DNA of 64,000 nt from Dichomitus squalens LYAD-421 SS1 (GCF_000275845.1 NW_006766892.1:586736-650735); one strand, 5' to 3'. Positions 1 through 12,836 are shown, counted from the first letter of the stretch. The notes: generated by a model from the letters alone, not told the origin. A program made the numbers and translations.

Positions 1-218
1 AGGTCGTGGGACTTCGTTACTTCGTACAGTACGGGCGAAGGTCTACATGGGCGTGCAAGCAATCGAATGTTTCTACACGAACAGTCATTAGGGACTGAAG
101 CATGGGGAAGGGCAAGGTGCGTGTGTGGGTGTGATCGAACGATCGAATGCAGATGATGTTGTATGGAACGACGGTATGCAGTATGGAAATGATGAGGTAT
201 GCGAAACGGGGGTGGGGG

Positions 219-3200
219 TCACCGACCGAGAGCGGGGTTGACAGGCGTCATGGCCGTCCGACGCTGGAAGAGGAGTATGTTCCTCAGCGACTTCCTCGCC
301 GAGAGGCCGCCAGTGCTGCCCGTCGTTGGATCCTGTGGGTCCTTTCTGCTCAACGTGTCGTCCCGGAAGCCGACCCCGTTCTCCTTCGCACGGGACGAAG
401 AGACAAAGAGAGACTTGTGCCTCTTCGGACTGGAGGAGTAGTCGTAGACGCGAGCGCCGTGTGGCTGAGGAACGTCCAGATATTGGCTGCGCATGGCCAC
501 GCTATCCATCGACGTCCTGCTACGCATCGGACGCCGCAGCTCTTCATGACCCATGTGGACGTCTATCATCGAGTTCGCAGACGACGACGACGACGACGCA
601 GATGCCCGGCCCCGCAGCGAAGCGCGCCTGATCCACTGCATCAGGCCACTCGACGTATGAGCAGGCGAAGACGGACTGTCCGCGATGACCGGAGGGTTGG
701 GCGACGTCCGACCAGACGAGGACGACGCCGAACGCGAGAGGGAGCGCGGCGTCTGGAAGAACGTGCGTACGTTGTAGACCACAAAGCGCGAGCGTTTCGG
801 CACCCCCTCGCGTCCGCGGCTGGGGTCCGTGTCGCGCACCGTCCCGTTGGGCGATATGCCAGGGGTAGGTATGGGAAGGGGCGACGTCTCCACCGGGCTT
901 GGCAAGGCGGAGGACGCAGAGGAGCAGCGCGACGCGTCAGGCGGGGAGTCGAGCGAGAGCGGCTCAGGGCTCTGTATGTATGGCCCCGCCGGCTGGCCTT
1001 GCTGCTCAGCGTTCATCTGGGCGATGGCGGTGTATATAGCGGGCGCGATAGAACTAGGCGGTTTCTTGTGCCGCCGCGCAGCTAGCGACTTCGCCCGGAG
1101 GGACAAGCCACCGGAATCTTGCTTTGCAGCAGGTGCACCAGCATCTGCCACTGTACTCGTGGCGTAACCGGTGGGCAAGGGCGCCACGGGCGGGGCAGGC
1201 AAGTCGAGGTCGATTAAGCCCTTCCTCCGGTGGACGACTACATTGTCGTACTTGCGCCTCGCCGCAGAGAAGCTCAAGCTGGCGATGCTGATGCCAGAGC
1301 TCGAACGCGTGACGCCAGCCGGCTGCCTGTTCTTCCCGGACCCGGGGACACGCACCTGGAAGAGGTCCTCTCCGCGCATCTGCGCCTGGGCACGGGCCGC
1401 CAGGCAGGACTCGGAGAAGACGTCGTGCAGACCGCCCTCGACCTGGCTCCGGATCTGGCCCGTCGGACGGCTGATGCGCGAGTCGAACGCGATCGGCGCG
1501 AAGAACGCCTTGACGGAGGCGGTAGACGACCGCCTGCTGAGCGCGGCAGAGAACGTCGCCACCTGGGAGTGGTGCTCGGGCTTCGTCGGGATGCCGTCCA
1601 ACCTGAACATGGTCTTCGAGCACCTCAGCTTCGCCGGGGACGGAAGCGAAGACGCGTTCTCGTGCTCGACCTCGCCCTCCTTCTCGAGCTCCGAGTTGGA
1701 CTGGATCGTGGACAAGCGGCGCGCCGACTCGGGATTCAGCTCCGGAGGCGCGTCGTCCACCAACACCACAGACGGCACCTTCTCGTCCGTCTGCAGGCTC
1801 GAGAACGGCTCGCGCGCCCAAGTGCGCTTCGTCGCGAGCGCGTCGTTGATCGCCGCCATCCAAATAGCCTTCTCTTGCGGGCACGACGCCGCGAGCTCCA
1901 GGTGGTGCCCATACGCGCTCACCCGGAAGGTGTACGGGTACGACGCTGCATTGAGCAGTCAGGGTCAAGTAGGAAGACGAACTCGGTCAGCGCTCGAGCA
2001 AGCAGGTACGTGTGCGGAACGCTGCGACTCACGATCGTCCTCCTCGATGTCCACCACCTCGACCTCGCTCAGCGCGAACCAGTGCCGCGGCTCGTACACC
2101 CGGCCGCCCTTCGGGATCTTCGCGAGGATGCAGTACCCGCCCGCGTACAGGAACGCGCCGAGGTACTTCGCGCGCTGCACGGGGTACTGCACGACGTCCA
2201 ACGCGCCCACGAGCAAGCACGGCCCCAGCGAAGACACAAAGTCCGCCGTCAGGTAGGCCGCGCGCGGCGCGGAGGCTTGTGCTTGTACAGGGACCAGGGG
2301 CGCCGTGGGCGTGCAGACGGAACAGGAAAAGGTTGGCGCGGTAGAGGCACCCGAGCCCGAGGACGCCGAGTTCGAGTGGCCGTGCGAAGGCGCGTACTCC
2401 GAAGAGGAGGGCGTCGATGCGGCGGAGGGCTGTCCCGAAGACCCCGAGGAAGACGGGCCCGCAGACGCGGGGGGCGGGGGCGGGGGCGGGTTCGCAAAGG
2501 CCAGTCGCGAGTGGATGAGGGCCGAGCGCAGGTTGTGCGCCTCCTTCTCGCTCGCGCGGTTGACGCGGCTCGTCACGTCGCGCATGGCCTCCAACGCCCG
2601 CCGGAGCGTGTCGCCCGACAAGCCGTGCCAGGTCGTTGTCGCTTCGGTGGGGGTGTCCTCGTCCTCGGCCGGGTCCCGGAGCGTGCGCTTCTTGAGCTGG
2701 TCGAGCAGCAGCGGGTACTTGCAGATCCTCTGCACGGGCTTGATGAGGTAGTCCGTGAGCTTGAGCCTGCGTCCCGTCCACCGCACCCTCCTCTCCAGAG
2801 CCGGCAGGGGGACGGCGGCAGTGGCAGGACCGGCGGTAGGGAAGGGGAGCTGGCCTCGCGCACCGAGATCCAGTGCTCCGGTGGGAAACGAGATGGGGGT
2901 CGAATGCCGCCGCTTCGTCTTGGTGGAGAACGACTCCATCGCGTCCTCTTCCGAGACCGGGGACGTAGGCGAGGAGACGTCAGCCTCCTCGACGGCGTCG
3001 GAGAGCGAGCCAGGCGATATACTCGACAATAGCGCCGCACACTTGTGCTCGTACGCGTCCCAAGCAGCCGGCGCGCGTTCCTGCGCCCGGCGCACCACGT
3101 CCCCCGCGGCGTTGTGCCCAGGGCAGAACGTCTCGTAGATGCCGAAAGCGGACGCCTGTCATGGGAGAGCCTGGGGTCAGTCACGGGGGCTCTGGGGAAA

Positions 3201-5159
3201 TCATGTGAAACGCACCTCGTCCACGAACTTGGCCGCAACGAGCTCTATCGCGCGTTCTACCTCCTCCTCTGCCGCCACCACGTCCTCCGCTCTTTGCTCT
3301 CCGCTCTCGCCGCCTTGGGCAAAGGCTACGCGGAACGTCGTGACGCTGACCGTGTCGCGCAGCTCCTCGACGAGGCGCTCGTGGTACTTCAGCAGATCCT
3401 GGGCGTTCCTGCAGACGGCGCGGGCGTCCTTCTCCGGCATGAGAGGCGCGAAGGAGCGGGACTTGCCAGGTCTGAGGGTGAGCAGACGACTGGAGCTGTC
3501 CTTGTCGCGCTCTCTCGCCGCGGCATCGGCCGTAGGGTGTGGGCAAGACGTGTGTCGCTCGCGTTCTTGGACAGAGCTGCAGTCCGAGGTCGAGTTGGAT
3601 AGGTAATCTGAAGCGCTGACGGACGGTGTAGGAGCGGGCGATGGCTGGAGGAAGGACGACCTGGAGCTGGGGAATAGGGAAGGTATCGAGAGGGCGGAGA
3701 ACGTGGACGTCGACCGGCTGGGCGCCGGCAGCGACAGGCATTGCTGGGAAGCGGGCGGAGGGGGAGGGGCGAAGGCGGAGGGACCGGCCGAACCCGGGGT
3801 GGTGGGGGGCGTTGAGAGGAGCAGGAGCTGGTCGAGGTAAACCTTGTGAAGGGCGCGGAGAGCAAGCGTCAGCAGCGTCCGGACAGCGCAAGGGCTGGCA
3901 CGGAGATGGAGGGAATGGAACGCACCGTGACCAGGGCGCGAAGGTCGAGAAGGTAGCCCACCTCCGTCGTGAGGAGCTCCATTAGGGCGTGATAGCGACG
4001 GAGCCCCTCCGCCCGCTCCTTCTGCCGTGCGCGTCCCATCTCCGCTTCACGCTCTAGCCCGAGTTCGGTGTCGCGAGGCTGCAGGTCCTGGTCGGGCATG
4101 TCTGCGTGCTCTGGAGGCCTGTTGTCCGACTCGCGCGCGGGCCTTTTCTCCTCCCCCTCCCCCTCCTTAACCGCCCCGGGCAGGTGCTCCGCCTCGTCCT
4201 CGTCCGATACGTCCCCCTCGTCCATACCCAAGTCCAGATCGAACAGCTTCCTTCCCACCCCCTTCAAGCCCGTCTCACTCGCGCCCATCCGAGCGCGTGA
4301 AACCCCACGCGTTGGGCTAGCGAGCGCGCGCCGCGTTAAGCTCGGAGGAAGCGACGGGTCCGCGTCCTCTTCCTCGCCCCTATAAACCGGCGTGTTCTCG
4401 CTCGTATGAGGTGGCGGTGGCAGCTCCTTGGGCGCTCCGTCCGCGCGCAAGGCCGGTCGGGGCGGAAGGGGCTTTGCGAAGTCGACCGGGAGGGACATCC
4501 GGCGCGTGGAGGCCCGGACGCGCGAGCTGTTGCTGCTGAGCGCAGCGAGCACGGGCGACGTCGCAGACGCGGGGACCTGGTCCTGCGCTGACGGTGAGGA
4601 GGTGAAGGGCGGGAGCGAGGCCGGGCGAGGGCCGTGCGCGCTCCGGTCGTCCGCGCGGGGGGACGAGGATGTCGGAGAGAGGGGGGTGGCAGGTGCGAGG
4701 CGTGGGGCCGGGGGCTGCTTGGGCGGCGGGGTGGGCGGACTGGTCGTCCATGTGGGATTGGGGGGAGAGGGGTGGTGACTGACATGGTCCTCACCGGATG
4801 CGGCCGCTGCGCTGGGAGGTGTCATGACGGGACTGCCGCCGAGATTTGTGCTGCTCATATTGGCGTGGCCGGGGGTGGGCACGAGCTGGCGGGGGGCAGC
4901 CTCGAGCATGGCCGTGCTGGTCGAGGCGTGGGCGACCTCCGGGGTGAGCGTGGGCGACGCCATGATGGGCGGCAGCGGGACGAAGGGACGCTTGGGGTTG
5001 CCGCGCAGGGCTCCGGCTGTGGGGGGGGGGGACGGTCGTCTGGGCCAGCGCGACGAGGTCGTTGGCGGAAGGTGGTTCTGGGACGGCGGGGTTGTGAGTG
5101 GCTACGCGACGGTGGAGCAAAGAGGGGCGGTTGGGAAGCACGTTCATGGAGGCTGACAT
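219..5159 (-). CDS. Rho guanine nucleotide exchange factor (DH-PH protein)
   Basis: Predicted Dbl-family exchange factor that would load GTP on a Rho-type GTPase in polarity or cell-wall signalling. Four exons are seen: 5159-3926, 3842-3216, 3155-2033 and 1945-219, with GT-AG introns of 83, 60 and 87 nt. A long proline/serine-rich N-terminus leads into the DH domain, which begins near HALMELLTTEVGYLLDLR and resumes after a disordered insertion at YHERLVEELRDTV. The conserved LTDYLIKPVQRICKYPLLLD helix sits near 2740. A PH domain follows (KYLGAFLYAGGYCILAKI, ending CPQEKAIWMAAINDAL) and is split by the last intron; the C-terminus is a long serine-rich tail. The frame from ATG 5159 is broken by an 11-C run (5021-5031, read on this strand). 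With ten C the exons sum to 4710 nt, or 1569 residues; a downstream ATG at 4963 gives an intact 1504-residue protein. The family call is firm; the GTPase partner is unknown. Confidence 0.9.
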
Positions 5160-6094
5160 GATGGCGAACACGATCGGCTTCGCGCATTCGGGATAAGACC
5201 GCGACGGGTGGGAGAGGAGGGGGGCACCCCAGAGGGCGTGGGGTCGCAGCGTCGTAGCGCGAGGGCTCGAGGAGGTTGGGAAAGGAGGCCCGGAGACAAG
5301 AATCCACAAGGCGGCGAGGGAAGTGACGAGAATCGCCCAAAAAAAAGATTGGGAAATGGGGCCGGCTGAGGCTGAGGCTGAGGCTGAGCTGCAGCTGGTT
5401 ACCCCTCGCCTCGCCGGTTCGTAGACACGCGCCGAATCCGTCTACTATATCTCGCGTCCGTGCACACTTCCATCAATTCGGCACCAATCCTGCATTCAAT
5501 CCTTGACATCTGCGACAGCACCATCTCCCAACGAGCTCACCGTCGCTCGCGTCCCCCTCGCCGGCGTCGGGGACGATGTGTATGGCGCCGAGTCCAGCAG
5601 CCTCCTCCTGTCTTGCATCCCCAATAAATGCCCGGTGACGGTGGCCTGACGCCATAGTTGACACACGCTAGGTACCCGGTCCTCGGCCCGGCCCTCCTCC
5701 ATCCTCAAACCGCCACCCATAATTCTATCTTCTCGTGCTCTTTGGGCGCCTGTAATAGCACACACTGGCGCTTGCAGTCCGCCACATACGTCGCGCATGT
5801 ACACTATGTACAATTTCTCCCCAACCATCAACCGATCTCCTGCGCTTCTCTCTAATGCCAAACTTAGTCCACCCCACACATGGCGCCCATCGTCATCCTC
5901 CTGTGTATACACTTGCATTCATCATCGGCTCTCTCCTCACAGACAACGCGGCAGCCCTAATTCCCCGCCCAGAGGCTCCCGACTGACGTGCTCTTCTATT
6001 AGCTCTGCATTAGGAATAGCCACGCAGCATACAATTTCCGTAATGTTCCTCGCATCGGATCAAGTGCACTCACCTCTCACGCTTTCTACGGGTG
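5160..6094. other. Intergenic region between RhoGEF promoter and LRR gene 3' end
   Basis: No convincing gene was found. An A-rich run at 5339-5347 and a short tandem of the hexamer GGCTGA at about 5367-5388 lie upstream of the RhoGEF start. The rest (5400-6090) has only short, non-conserved open frames. Confidence 0.5.
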
Positions 6095-7647
6095 CTAGTA
6101 CAACGCCCGCGAGTCGTCCCCCCCCGGCTCGAACAGGATGTTCAGCCGCTCAGCCTCCCTCTTCCGCCACTCTTCCTTCTCCAAAAACGCCCCGAGCGCC
6201 CGAATGTGCTCCCCGCGAAAGACCCAATGTATCTGCTTCCGCGCGTCGTGTCCCTGGCCACCACGCTATCGTACCCGTCAACGCTTCCCAGCCCAGAAGC
6301 CGCAATTCCTCGGTCGCAGGACGCGAAAAAAAAACGCTCACCTCGTGCTGATGATGCCCCTCGGAAAAGCGGGACACCCCGCGCCGCCGCAGAGCCGGCA
6401 CGCCCGAGAGGCTGAGGTACTCCAGCTCCGCGAGCCTGCGCAGCAGCGCGCGCACGCCCTCCAGCGTGAGGCGGGTGCAGAACGAGAGGTGGAGCTGCGC
6501 GAGCCCGCGCGCGTGCTCCGCGAGGAAGAACGCGGCCTGGTCCGTCACGCGGGGCAGGCCTGCCGCTGCGAGCCGCCGGAGCCGGGGGAGCGTCGCGAGC
6601 TCCTGGATCGCGAGGTCTGTCAGCCTCGGCATGACTGCGTTCGCGTTCGCGTTCGAGCGGACGCCATATGGGGCGTGGGATCAAGCGGTGTGGGCAGACT
6701 CTGCGTCAGCGCGGGGAACAGAGATCGGCATCGAGCGGGCAGGAGGATGCGTACTGACAGCTTATGTCGACGGAGCGGAGTCGCGTGCATGTGGAGGCGA
6801 TCGCGAATACGCCCGCGTCGGTGACGCGCCCGAGCCCGGCGACGTCTATCTCACTTAGGTGGTCGCGCAGCTTGCATATCTCGTGCATCGCGCGGTCAGT
6901 CAGCTCTACGCACCCTGCGACGTTAAGACGGGATATCCGAGGCGCGTGCGCGACGACGCCCAGGACGGCCGCATCCGTCAGCCTCGCACAGTGGCTGAGG
7001 TCCAGGAACCGCAGGTCGTGCAACTTGTACAGCGGGGGAAGCACGAGCGGCGGCAGGCTCTCCATCCAGGACCTGTGCCTGCCGCGCCCCCTCGAGCTCT
7101 CTTCCCGAGCAGCCTCGAGCGCGTCGCGCGCCGGCACCCAGGGAAAGCCCGAGTCGGTGACGTTCTTGCACCCGGAGAGGGACCAGCGCCGGAGCCTCTT
7201 CGCGTACGTCCACACGTCGCGCGTCGCGCGCGCGGTCACGAGCGGGAGCATGTCCATCGCGAGCTCCTCGAGGAGCGGCAGCCCGCGGACGAGCGCCGCG
7301 AGCGCGGCGTCCGTCGTGCTGAACGTGCGCCCGAGGTTGATCGCGCGGAGGGAGGTCGCGTGCGTCGCGACCGCTTTGAGGCCGAGGTCCGTCACGTACG
7401 CGCACCCGGCGATGTCGAGGTGCGCGAGCTCGTCTGCGTGCGAGGCGAGGAGGATGAGCGTGCGCGAGGAGAGGTCGCGGATGCCGCCGAGGACGGCGGA
7501 GGTGATGTGCGGGCAGTGCGGGAGGACCGCGGCGAGGGCGTCGTCGGAGACGGGGGTGTCGGAGTGGGGGTTAGCGCGGAATTCGAGATGCGCGGCGTAG
7601 TAGCAGGACTCCTCGTCCGAGGGCAGGGCGTCGACGTACGCTGTCAT
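6095..7647 (-). CDS. Leucine-rich-repeat (RNI-like, AMN1/GRR1-type) protein
   Basis: Protein of 439 residues from three exons, 7647-6759, 6634-6342 and 6232-6095 (889+293+138 nt, divisible by three). It is a run of cysteine-containing leucine-rich repeats of the kind found in GRR1/AMN1 proteins, with units such as LAHLDIAGCAYVTDLGLKAV, LRFLDLSHCARLTDAAVLGV and ISRLNVAGCVELTDRAMHEI. The first splice joins two halves of one repeat as LRSVDISFMPRLTDLAIQEL, which supports the GTCAGT donor. A charged C-terminal helix (IHWVFRGEHIRALGAFLEKE) is encoded by the last exon in a frame different from the naive read-through. No F-box is visible at the N-terminus, so a ubiquitin-ligase role is only a family-based possibility; a mitotic-exit role (AMN1-like) is another. 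It is divergent from the small gene at 8053. Confidence 0.75.
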
Positions 7648-8052
7648 CGCGGCGGGACCGGCGGGTTACGAGAGAAGGCCATCCCGGGAGCGAGGTGGGG
7701 AGATCTTATGCACGCTGGGAAAGCATAAGTGTACTATGGGAGCCGTGGAGTCAAAGCTGCATAGGAGAAGTAAAGCGTCCGATTGAGGCTTTCGCACATC
7801 GTCTTCTGTCGGTGCAGGTCCCGGAGACAAGCGTGGCTGGAAAGCGTTCAAAAGCGTCCCTAAAGCGCGCCGATATAAAAGGTAGTCCGAGAAGCTCGGA
7901 AGACCCCGGCCCGAGCACCCGCCCCGCATTCCACACCGAATGATTGCCGGAGGGACGCGAATGGCCCAAATCGCCTGGGATGTCGAGCATGTTCATCCAC
8001 GACCGCGACGTCCTCCGACCTCTCCGTTGCTGATTGACTACTACCAGGCGCG

Positions 8053-8470
8053 ATGAGCAACCTCTCATCATCATCCTCTATCACTCCAACACCCTCGACC
8101 TTCCATAACACTCCTACGGCTACCCATCCGAACTCGGTCTACACCGTGCGCAGCGGCTCGGGGCCCGCTTCACCCCCTCACGCAGGGCTGCCCCCGCCTT
8201 CCCCGAACCGAAGTCGGATACCCGTGACGCCTGCGGTGCTCAGGTCGATATTCGCCTCGTCGCGGACGGCGCTAGAGGAGCGTTCCTTGTCGCGCGTAGC
8301 GTTCTTCAGGTGTGTGAGCTGACTCTTGGTTATTTGCGGGGAAGCTCATGGCTCGCTGGCTACACAGGTTTACGGGATTCCTGTTGAGCTGCTTGTGCAT
8401 CAGCTTTGCCGCCGCACGAGGGAGGGGCATCAAGAGCGGCGCCGCTCTACTGGGTGTGGGCGTCGTATAG
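8053..8470 (+). CDS. Small hypothetical protein with one C-terminal membrane helix
   Basis: Two exons (8053-8309 and 8368-8470, 257+103 nt) separated by a 58-nt GT-AG intron give a 119-residue protein. The N-terminal 80 residues are Ser/Thr/Pro-rich and probably disordered. After the splice the sequence becomes hydrophobic, FFRFTGFLLSCLCISFAAAR, followed by a short glycine-rich tail. The hydrophobic segment exists only in the spliced frame; unspliced, the frame stops at once. I do not recognise a family. A single-pass membrane protein with a cytosolic N-terminal tail is an inference. Confidence 0.5.
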
Positions 8471-9005
8471 ACTTCGTGCAATGCCATTTGTTGCAACACA
8501 GTATCTCCTGTGGGCGAGACCTCCGCGAGTCAGCAGATTGTGGATGTCCACATTAGCTCTATCTCCGTCTGCTGCGCAGGTGCGTGCTTCAGGCATAGCG
8601 AAAATGCTAACAAGATTCATCATGACTGCAATGAACGGTGATGCACTGCGCTTGAGTGACAGCCTTCCCGGAGTCGTGTGGGGGTGGTGAGGGAGTCAAA
8701 GTGGCCTCGTGCTCACGAGCGCCAGGGTCCGGAAACTGGGCGAGCTGGACTATCCCGCGGCATCCACATCGATGTTGGTACGAAGGGACAGCGGCACTGT
8801 GAGGCTCGGTTGTACAGGTTGAGACCTCCGTCGGCCGCTCGACGGCACCGTGGCCTCTTGGGCTTCACTTGGTGCTGTGGTCAAAGTTTGGCGAGAGGGT
8901 CGAAGGGCACGCGCGATGGATGAGGAGTTCATGAAAGTTTGTCTATAAGCATGGGGTTGTGAGGTGCAGGCACCCAGCCCCCCTCTTGCGCATCCTCCGA
9001 CGACC
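8471..9005. other. Intergenic region upstream of the membrane amidohydrolase
   Basis: About 535 bases with no supported gene. It should hold the 3' end of the small upstream gene and the promoter of the gene starting at 9006; no clear TATA box was recognised. Confidence 0.4.
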
Positions 9006-12000
9006 ATGGCGGGAAGAGACAAGCGTCCCACTCCACCTCCACTGACGACTAACCCCATTCACCTAGAATCAAACCTGGCGACGCCCCGCTGGGCACGCAG
9101 CAACCTCTCCCAGGCTTGGAGGCACAAACGTCTGCCCCATCGAGCTCTCGCCATCCTCCTCGCCGCGCTAGTCCTATACGGCATCTCCACCTCGCGCTTC
9201 TCTTCCGAGAGCAGCTACCGCGCACACCCACTGGCACAGCGGCTGTCGCCCGACGTCGTGGAAGACGTCCTCAGCCGATGCGCCGCGCGTGACGCCGCAC
9301 CCAGATCCCCTGACAATCTCCTGGCCCGCAGCACGAACGACAGGTTCGAGGCCGGCACCCGCGCGACGCTCATCAAGAATGTAACACTGTGGACGGGCGC
9401 GCGGAACGGGACCGAGGTCGTGTACGGGGACATCTTCCTCGACAAGGGCCTCGTCCAGGGGATCGGGTACATCCCGGAGTGGGACTACTCGAAGCACAAC
9501 ACGGACGTCGTCGACGCCAACGGGAGCTGGGTCACTCCTGGACTTGGTGGGTGCTCTTTGGGGAATGCGGCCGTGGCGTTAAGCAGCTGACGGATGGTGA
9601 AACGAAATCGGCAGTGGACTTGCACTCGCACGTCGGGCTCGTCAGCGCACCTGTTACGGCGGGGGCGCTCGAGCTCGACTCGCCAAACGGGCCCGTCCTT
9701 CCCTGGCTCCGGAGCATCGACGCGCTCAACACGCACGACGCCTCGTTCGCGCACGCCATCGCGGGCGGCGTGACGACGGTGCAGGTCCTGCCCGACAGCG
9801 GGCACAACGCGATCGGTACGTACAGCGTCGGCACGGTGCTGAAACGGCGACCGGAAGCACCGTGGACGTGAAGAGGGTGGCTTACGGACGGCGTGTGTCC
9901 CTGCTTGTAGGCGGCCAAGCATTCATGATCAAGCTGCGCAAGACCTCGCTCCGCACTCCGACCTCGATGATCGTCGAGCCTCCCCCGACGCTGAACGGCA
10001 GCAGGCGCGATCCGTACGACCCCAGATGGCGACACCTCATGTACGTCTTGTCTCCGGCCTCTTGCCTCTTGCCTCTTGCCTCTGACCCCCTTCCTCCTTC
10101 CCGGACTTCCATTCCTCCTGTCTCCAACCTGGAGTTGTTCTTGCCCCTTCACCCTCTGGCTGCTTCACGATCACGTTGCTGATGTCTTCTCGTGCACCCC
10201 GGCCGTGCGTACAGGATGGCGTGCGGCGAAGGCACCAGGGCATACGGCAACCGCATGGACAACATATGGGCGCTCCGCGCAGCCTTCGCCGTCGCGCGCG
10301 GGTTCCGCGACGCACAAGACGCGTTCTGCTCGCGCGTCGAAGCCGGCGGGTGGGACGAGACCGAGGGACAGGGCCAGGCGCAGACGCAGACGCAGGCGTA
10401 CCCGGAGGATTACAGATGGGAGGCGCTGGTCGAGGTGCTCCGGGGGAGGGTCAAGGTGCGTGCTTAGTTGGGCGTGCGTGTGTCGGGACGTTAGTGCGGG
10501 AACTGACGGCTGTGTGATACTTGTAGGTGTCTGTGCAGTGCAATGAGGCGGTCGACTTGGACGCCATGGTTCGGGTGCGTCCCTGGCAGAATTGGACTAT
10601 GGCAGAAGGTCTTGATGGCGGGCGGAGTAGCTCTCGCAAGAGTTCAAGATTCCCATTGCCTCGGTCCACGGCGCACTCGAAGGGTATCTTATCCCACAAA
10701 TTCTGAAGGGAACGTAGGTGGCCTCAGTCGTTCCTACGCGATGATATCCTGACTACAGGCACACAGTTATGCAGGTCCTCCGACCATCGCGCTCTCTGTC
10801 GACAGCTCGCGGGCTAAGCGCGAGGCCTATCGTGGCTCCGAATTTGCTCCGCGCATCCTTGCAGAGAATGGCTTACCTATAGCCATGAAGGTTTGCGCAT
10901 ATACATTCTGTCTAAGACATGCACCCTGATTTGAGATTCTATAGTCGGAGTATCCTGCGCGCAACGGACGGAATCTGGTCTACGAAGCTCAGTTGGCTCA
11001 CTACTATGGTATGCCTGCTCTACCGTGTTGAAGGCAGTCACCCTAAACATGTATCATGTAGGCCTGCCACCTAATATGGCCCTGACATCCGTCACCGCCA
11101 TTCCTGCATTCGCAGCCGGCCTCTCTCACCGTATCGGCATCCTTCGCGAAGGCGCGGACGCAGACCTCGTCCTATGGGATTCTCACCCGCTCCAGCTGGG
11201 TGCCACCCCGCGGAAAGTCTGGATCGACGGCATCCTCCAAGTCGATGCCGATCGTGCTCGGGTGCCTGTCAATAAGTTGAAGGAAGACCCTGCCATGCAA
11301 GAAGCACCGAAAGTGCCCAATTTCGACGCCGAGAGGGAGAAAGCGGTCAGGTTCGACGGTCTCGCGCCGATGAGACCCAACAGCACTATCGGCGGTCGCG
11401 TGGTCTTCCAGAACGTCAAGGAGCTCTTTACCCGGGAGCGGGGAGACTATGCGCACTTCGGGCTGGACGGTTACGAGGGACTGATGAATGTGGTCGTCGA
11501 GCGCGGAAGGGTGACGTGCATCGGGAATGTATGCGAGGGGGAGAACGCAGACATGGTCGTCGACCTGCATGGCGGCGCCCTCGTTCCTGGAATGATGCAC
11601 TTCGGACCGGGACTGGGCGTGGAGGAGATCGAGGGAGAGCCGTCGACTGGCGATGGGGTGCGGTTCGACCCGTTGAAGGCGAACGTGCCGGAGGTGATGG
11701 GCGATGTTGGTGCGTTGGTAAGGGTTAGCGACGCGCTTCAGTTTGGTACGAGGAACGCTCTGTGGGTATTTCCCTATCTCGACAGCGTTCGGCTCAACTG
11801 GACTGATCGGGCACGCAGGGTTGCACACCACGCTGGAGTGACTTATGCTACGACGTCCTTCTTGCGGCCCGCTTCGTATGCCCGCGGGAGCTTCATGGGA
11901 GGCCTCTCTGCGACCTTCCGAACCGGTGCTTCGAATGCGTTGGATCGCGCCGCTCTCATCAAGCCCGCCACTGCTCTGCATGTCGCTGTTGGCCGATCAT

Positions 12001-12836
12001 TGCCGCTAGCGCCGTCTCCCGGCCCAAGCGTCAGCACGGAGATCGCTACGCTGCGCCGTCTCTTGCTCAACGGCGAGGGCGAGCATACGGAAACGGGAAA
12101 GTGGTTCAAGAAAGCTGCAAATGGGGAAATCCCCTTAGTCATCGACGTCTCGAACGCCGACATCATGGCGACGCTCATTCGACTCAAGAACGAGGTCGAG
12201 GAGAAGCGTGGCTCGTACATGCGAATGATCTTCTCGCGCGCGACGGAAGCATCTCTGCTGGCTGACGAGATCGGTAGGTTTGCTCGCTGTATTCAAGCAG
12301 CGTAGAACTCACGACTTTACGTAGCTCGTAACAAAATCGGAGTCATCATCAGCCCTAGTAGGCAGTTCCCTTGGTCTTGGGATGAGCGTCGGGTGTATGT
12401 TTGCAAAGTTTTTTTACCACTTCCGTACCATCTGACAACCCAGCTCCTAGACTTCCTGGACCTCCCTTGGCGAACCACACGGCGTTGTCCGCCCTGCTCA
12501 AAAGCGGAGTCATAGTTGGTATCGGTTCTTGGGACACCTCCTATACACAGGGTATACGTTTCGACCTCGGCTGGGTGAGTTATATCTTGCACGTCTATGC
12601 TCGTGGTTCCTACATGCTGACATTGAAATCAGGCTGTTCTCGAGTCCGGCGGCCAGATCAAGAAGAAACAAGCATACGAACTCATGACCACCAACTTGGA
12701 GAAACTGCTTGACTTGGAAGGAAGAGTAGGAGAGATGGGCGAACTTGTTGCCTACGACGGAGGTAGCGCGCTCGACTTCAGCAGCAAACCGGTCGCGATC
12801 GTTGCTCCGGCCAGGGGCTTGGTCGAAGTTCTGTGA
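9006..12836 (+). CDS. Membrane-anchored amidohydrolase, fungal CE9-annotated family
   Basis: Large metal-dependent amidohydrolase of the type often labelled carbohydrate esterase family 9 in mushroom genomes. The N-terminus has a basic cytosolic segment and one signal-anchor helix (RALAILLAALVLYGIS). After it comes the urease-like composite domain (NVTLWTGARNGTEVV) and the metal motif LVDLHSHVGL, made by joining 9546 to 9615. AIAGGVTTVQVLPDSGHNAI and EFKIPIASVHGALEGYLIP are further core segments, and GLSHRIGILREGADADLVLW is the C-terminal beta-domain signature. A second, divergent amidohydrolase-like half follows and ends VAIVAPARGLVEVL. At least ten introns were traced, most of 53-71 nt, at 9547-9614, 9816-9910, 10041-10214, 10456-10526, 10575-10630, 10714-10766, 10891-10944 and 11009-11061, with others near 12272, 12395 and 12575. 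The splice near 12390 is uncertain. Substrate is unknown; the esterase label comes from databases and cannot be proven here. Confidence 0.82.

Noticed and set aside
1230..3032. Long open frame (600 codons) on the plus strand opposite the RhoGEF
   Set aside because: Arg-rich composition typical of an antisense shadow of a GC-rich gene; the minus strand encodes recognisable DH and PH motifs here.
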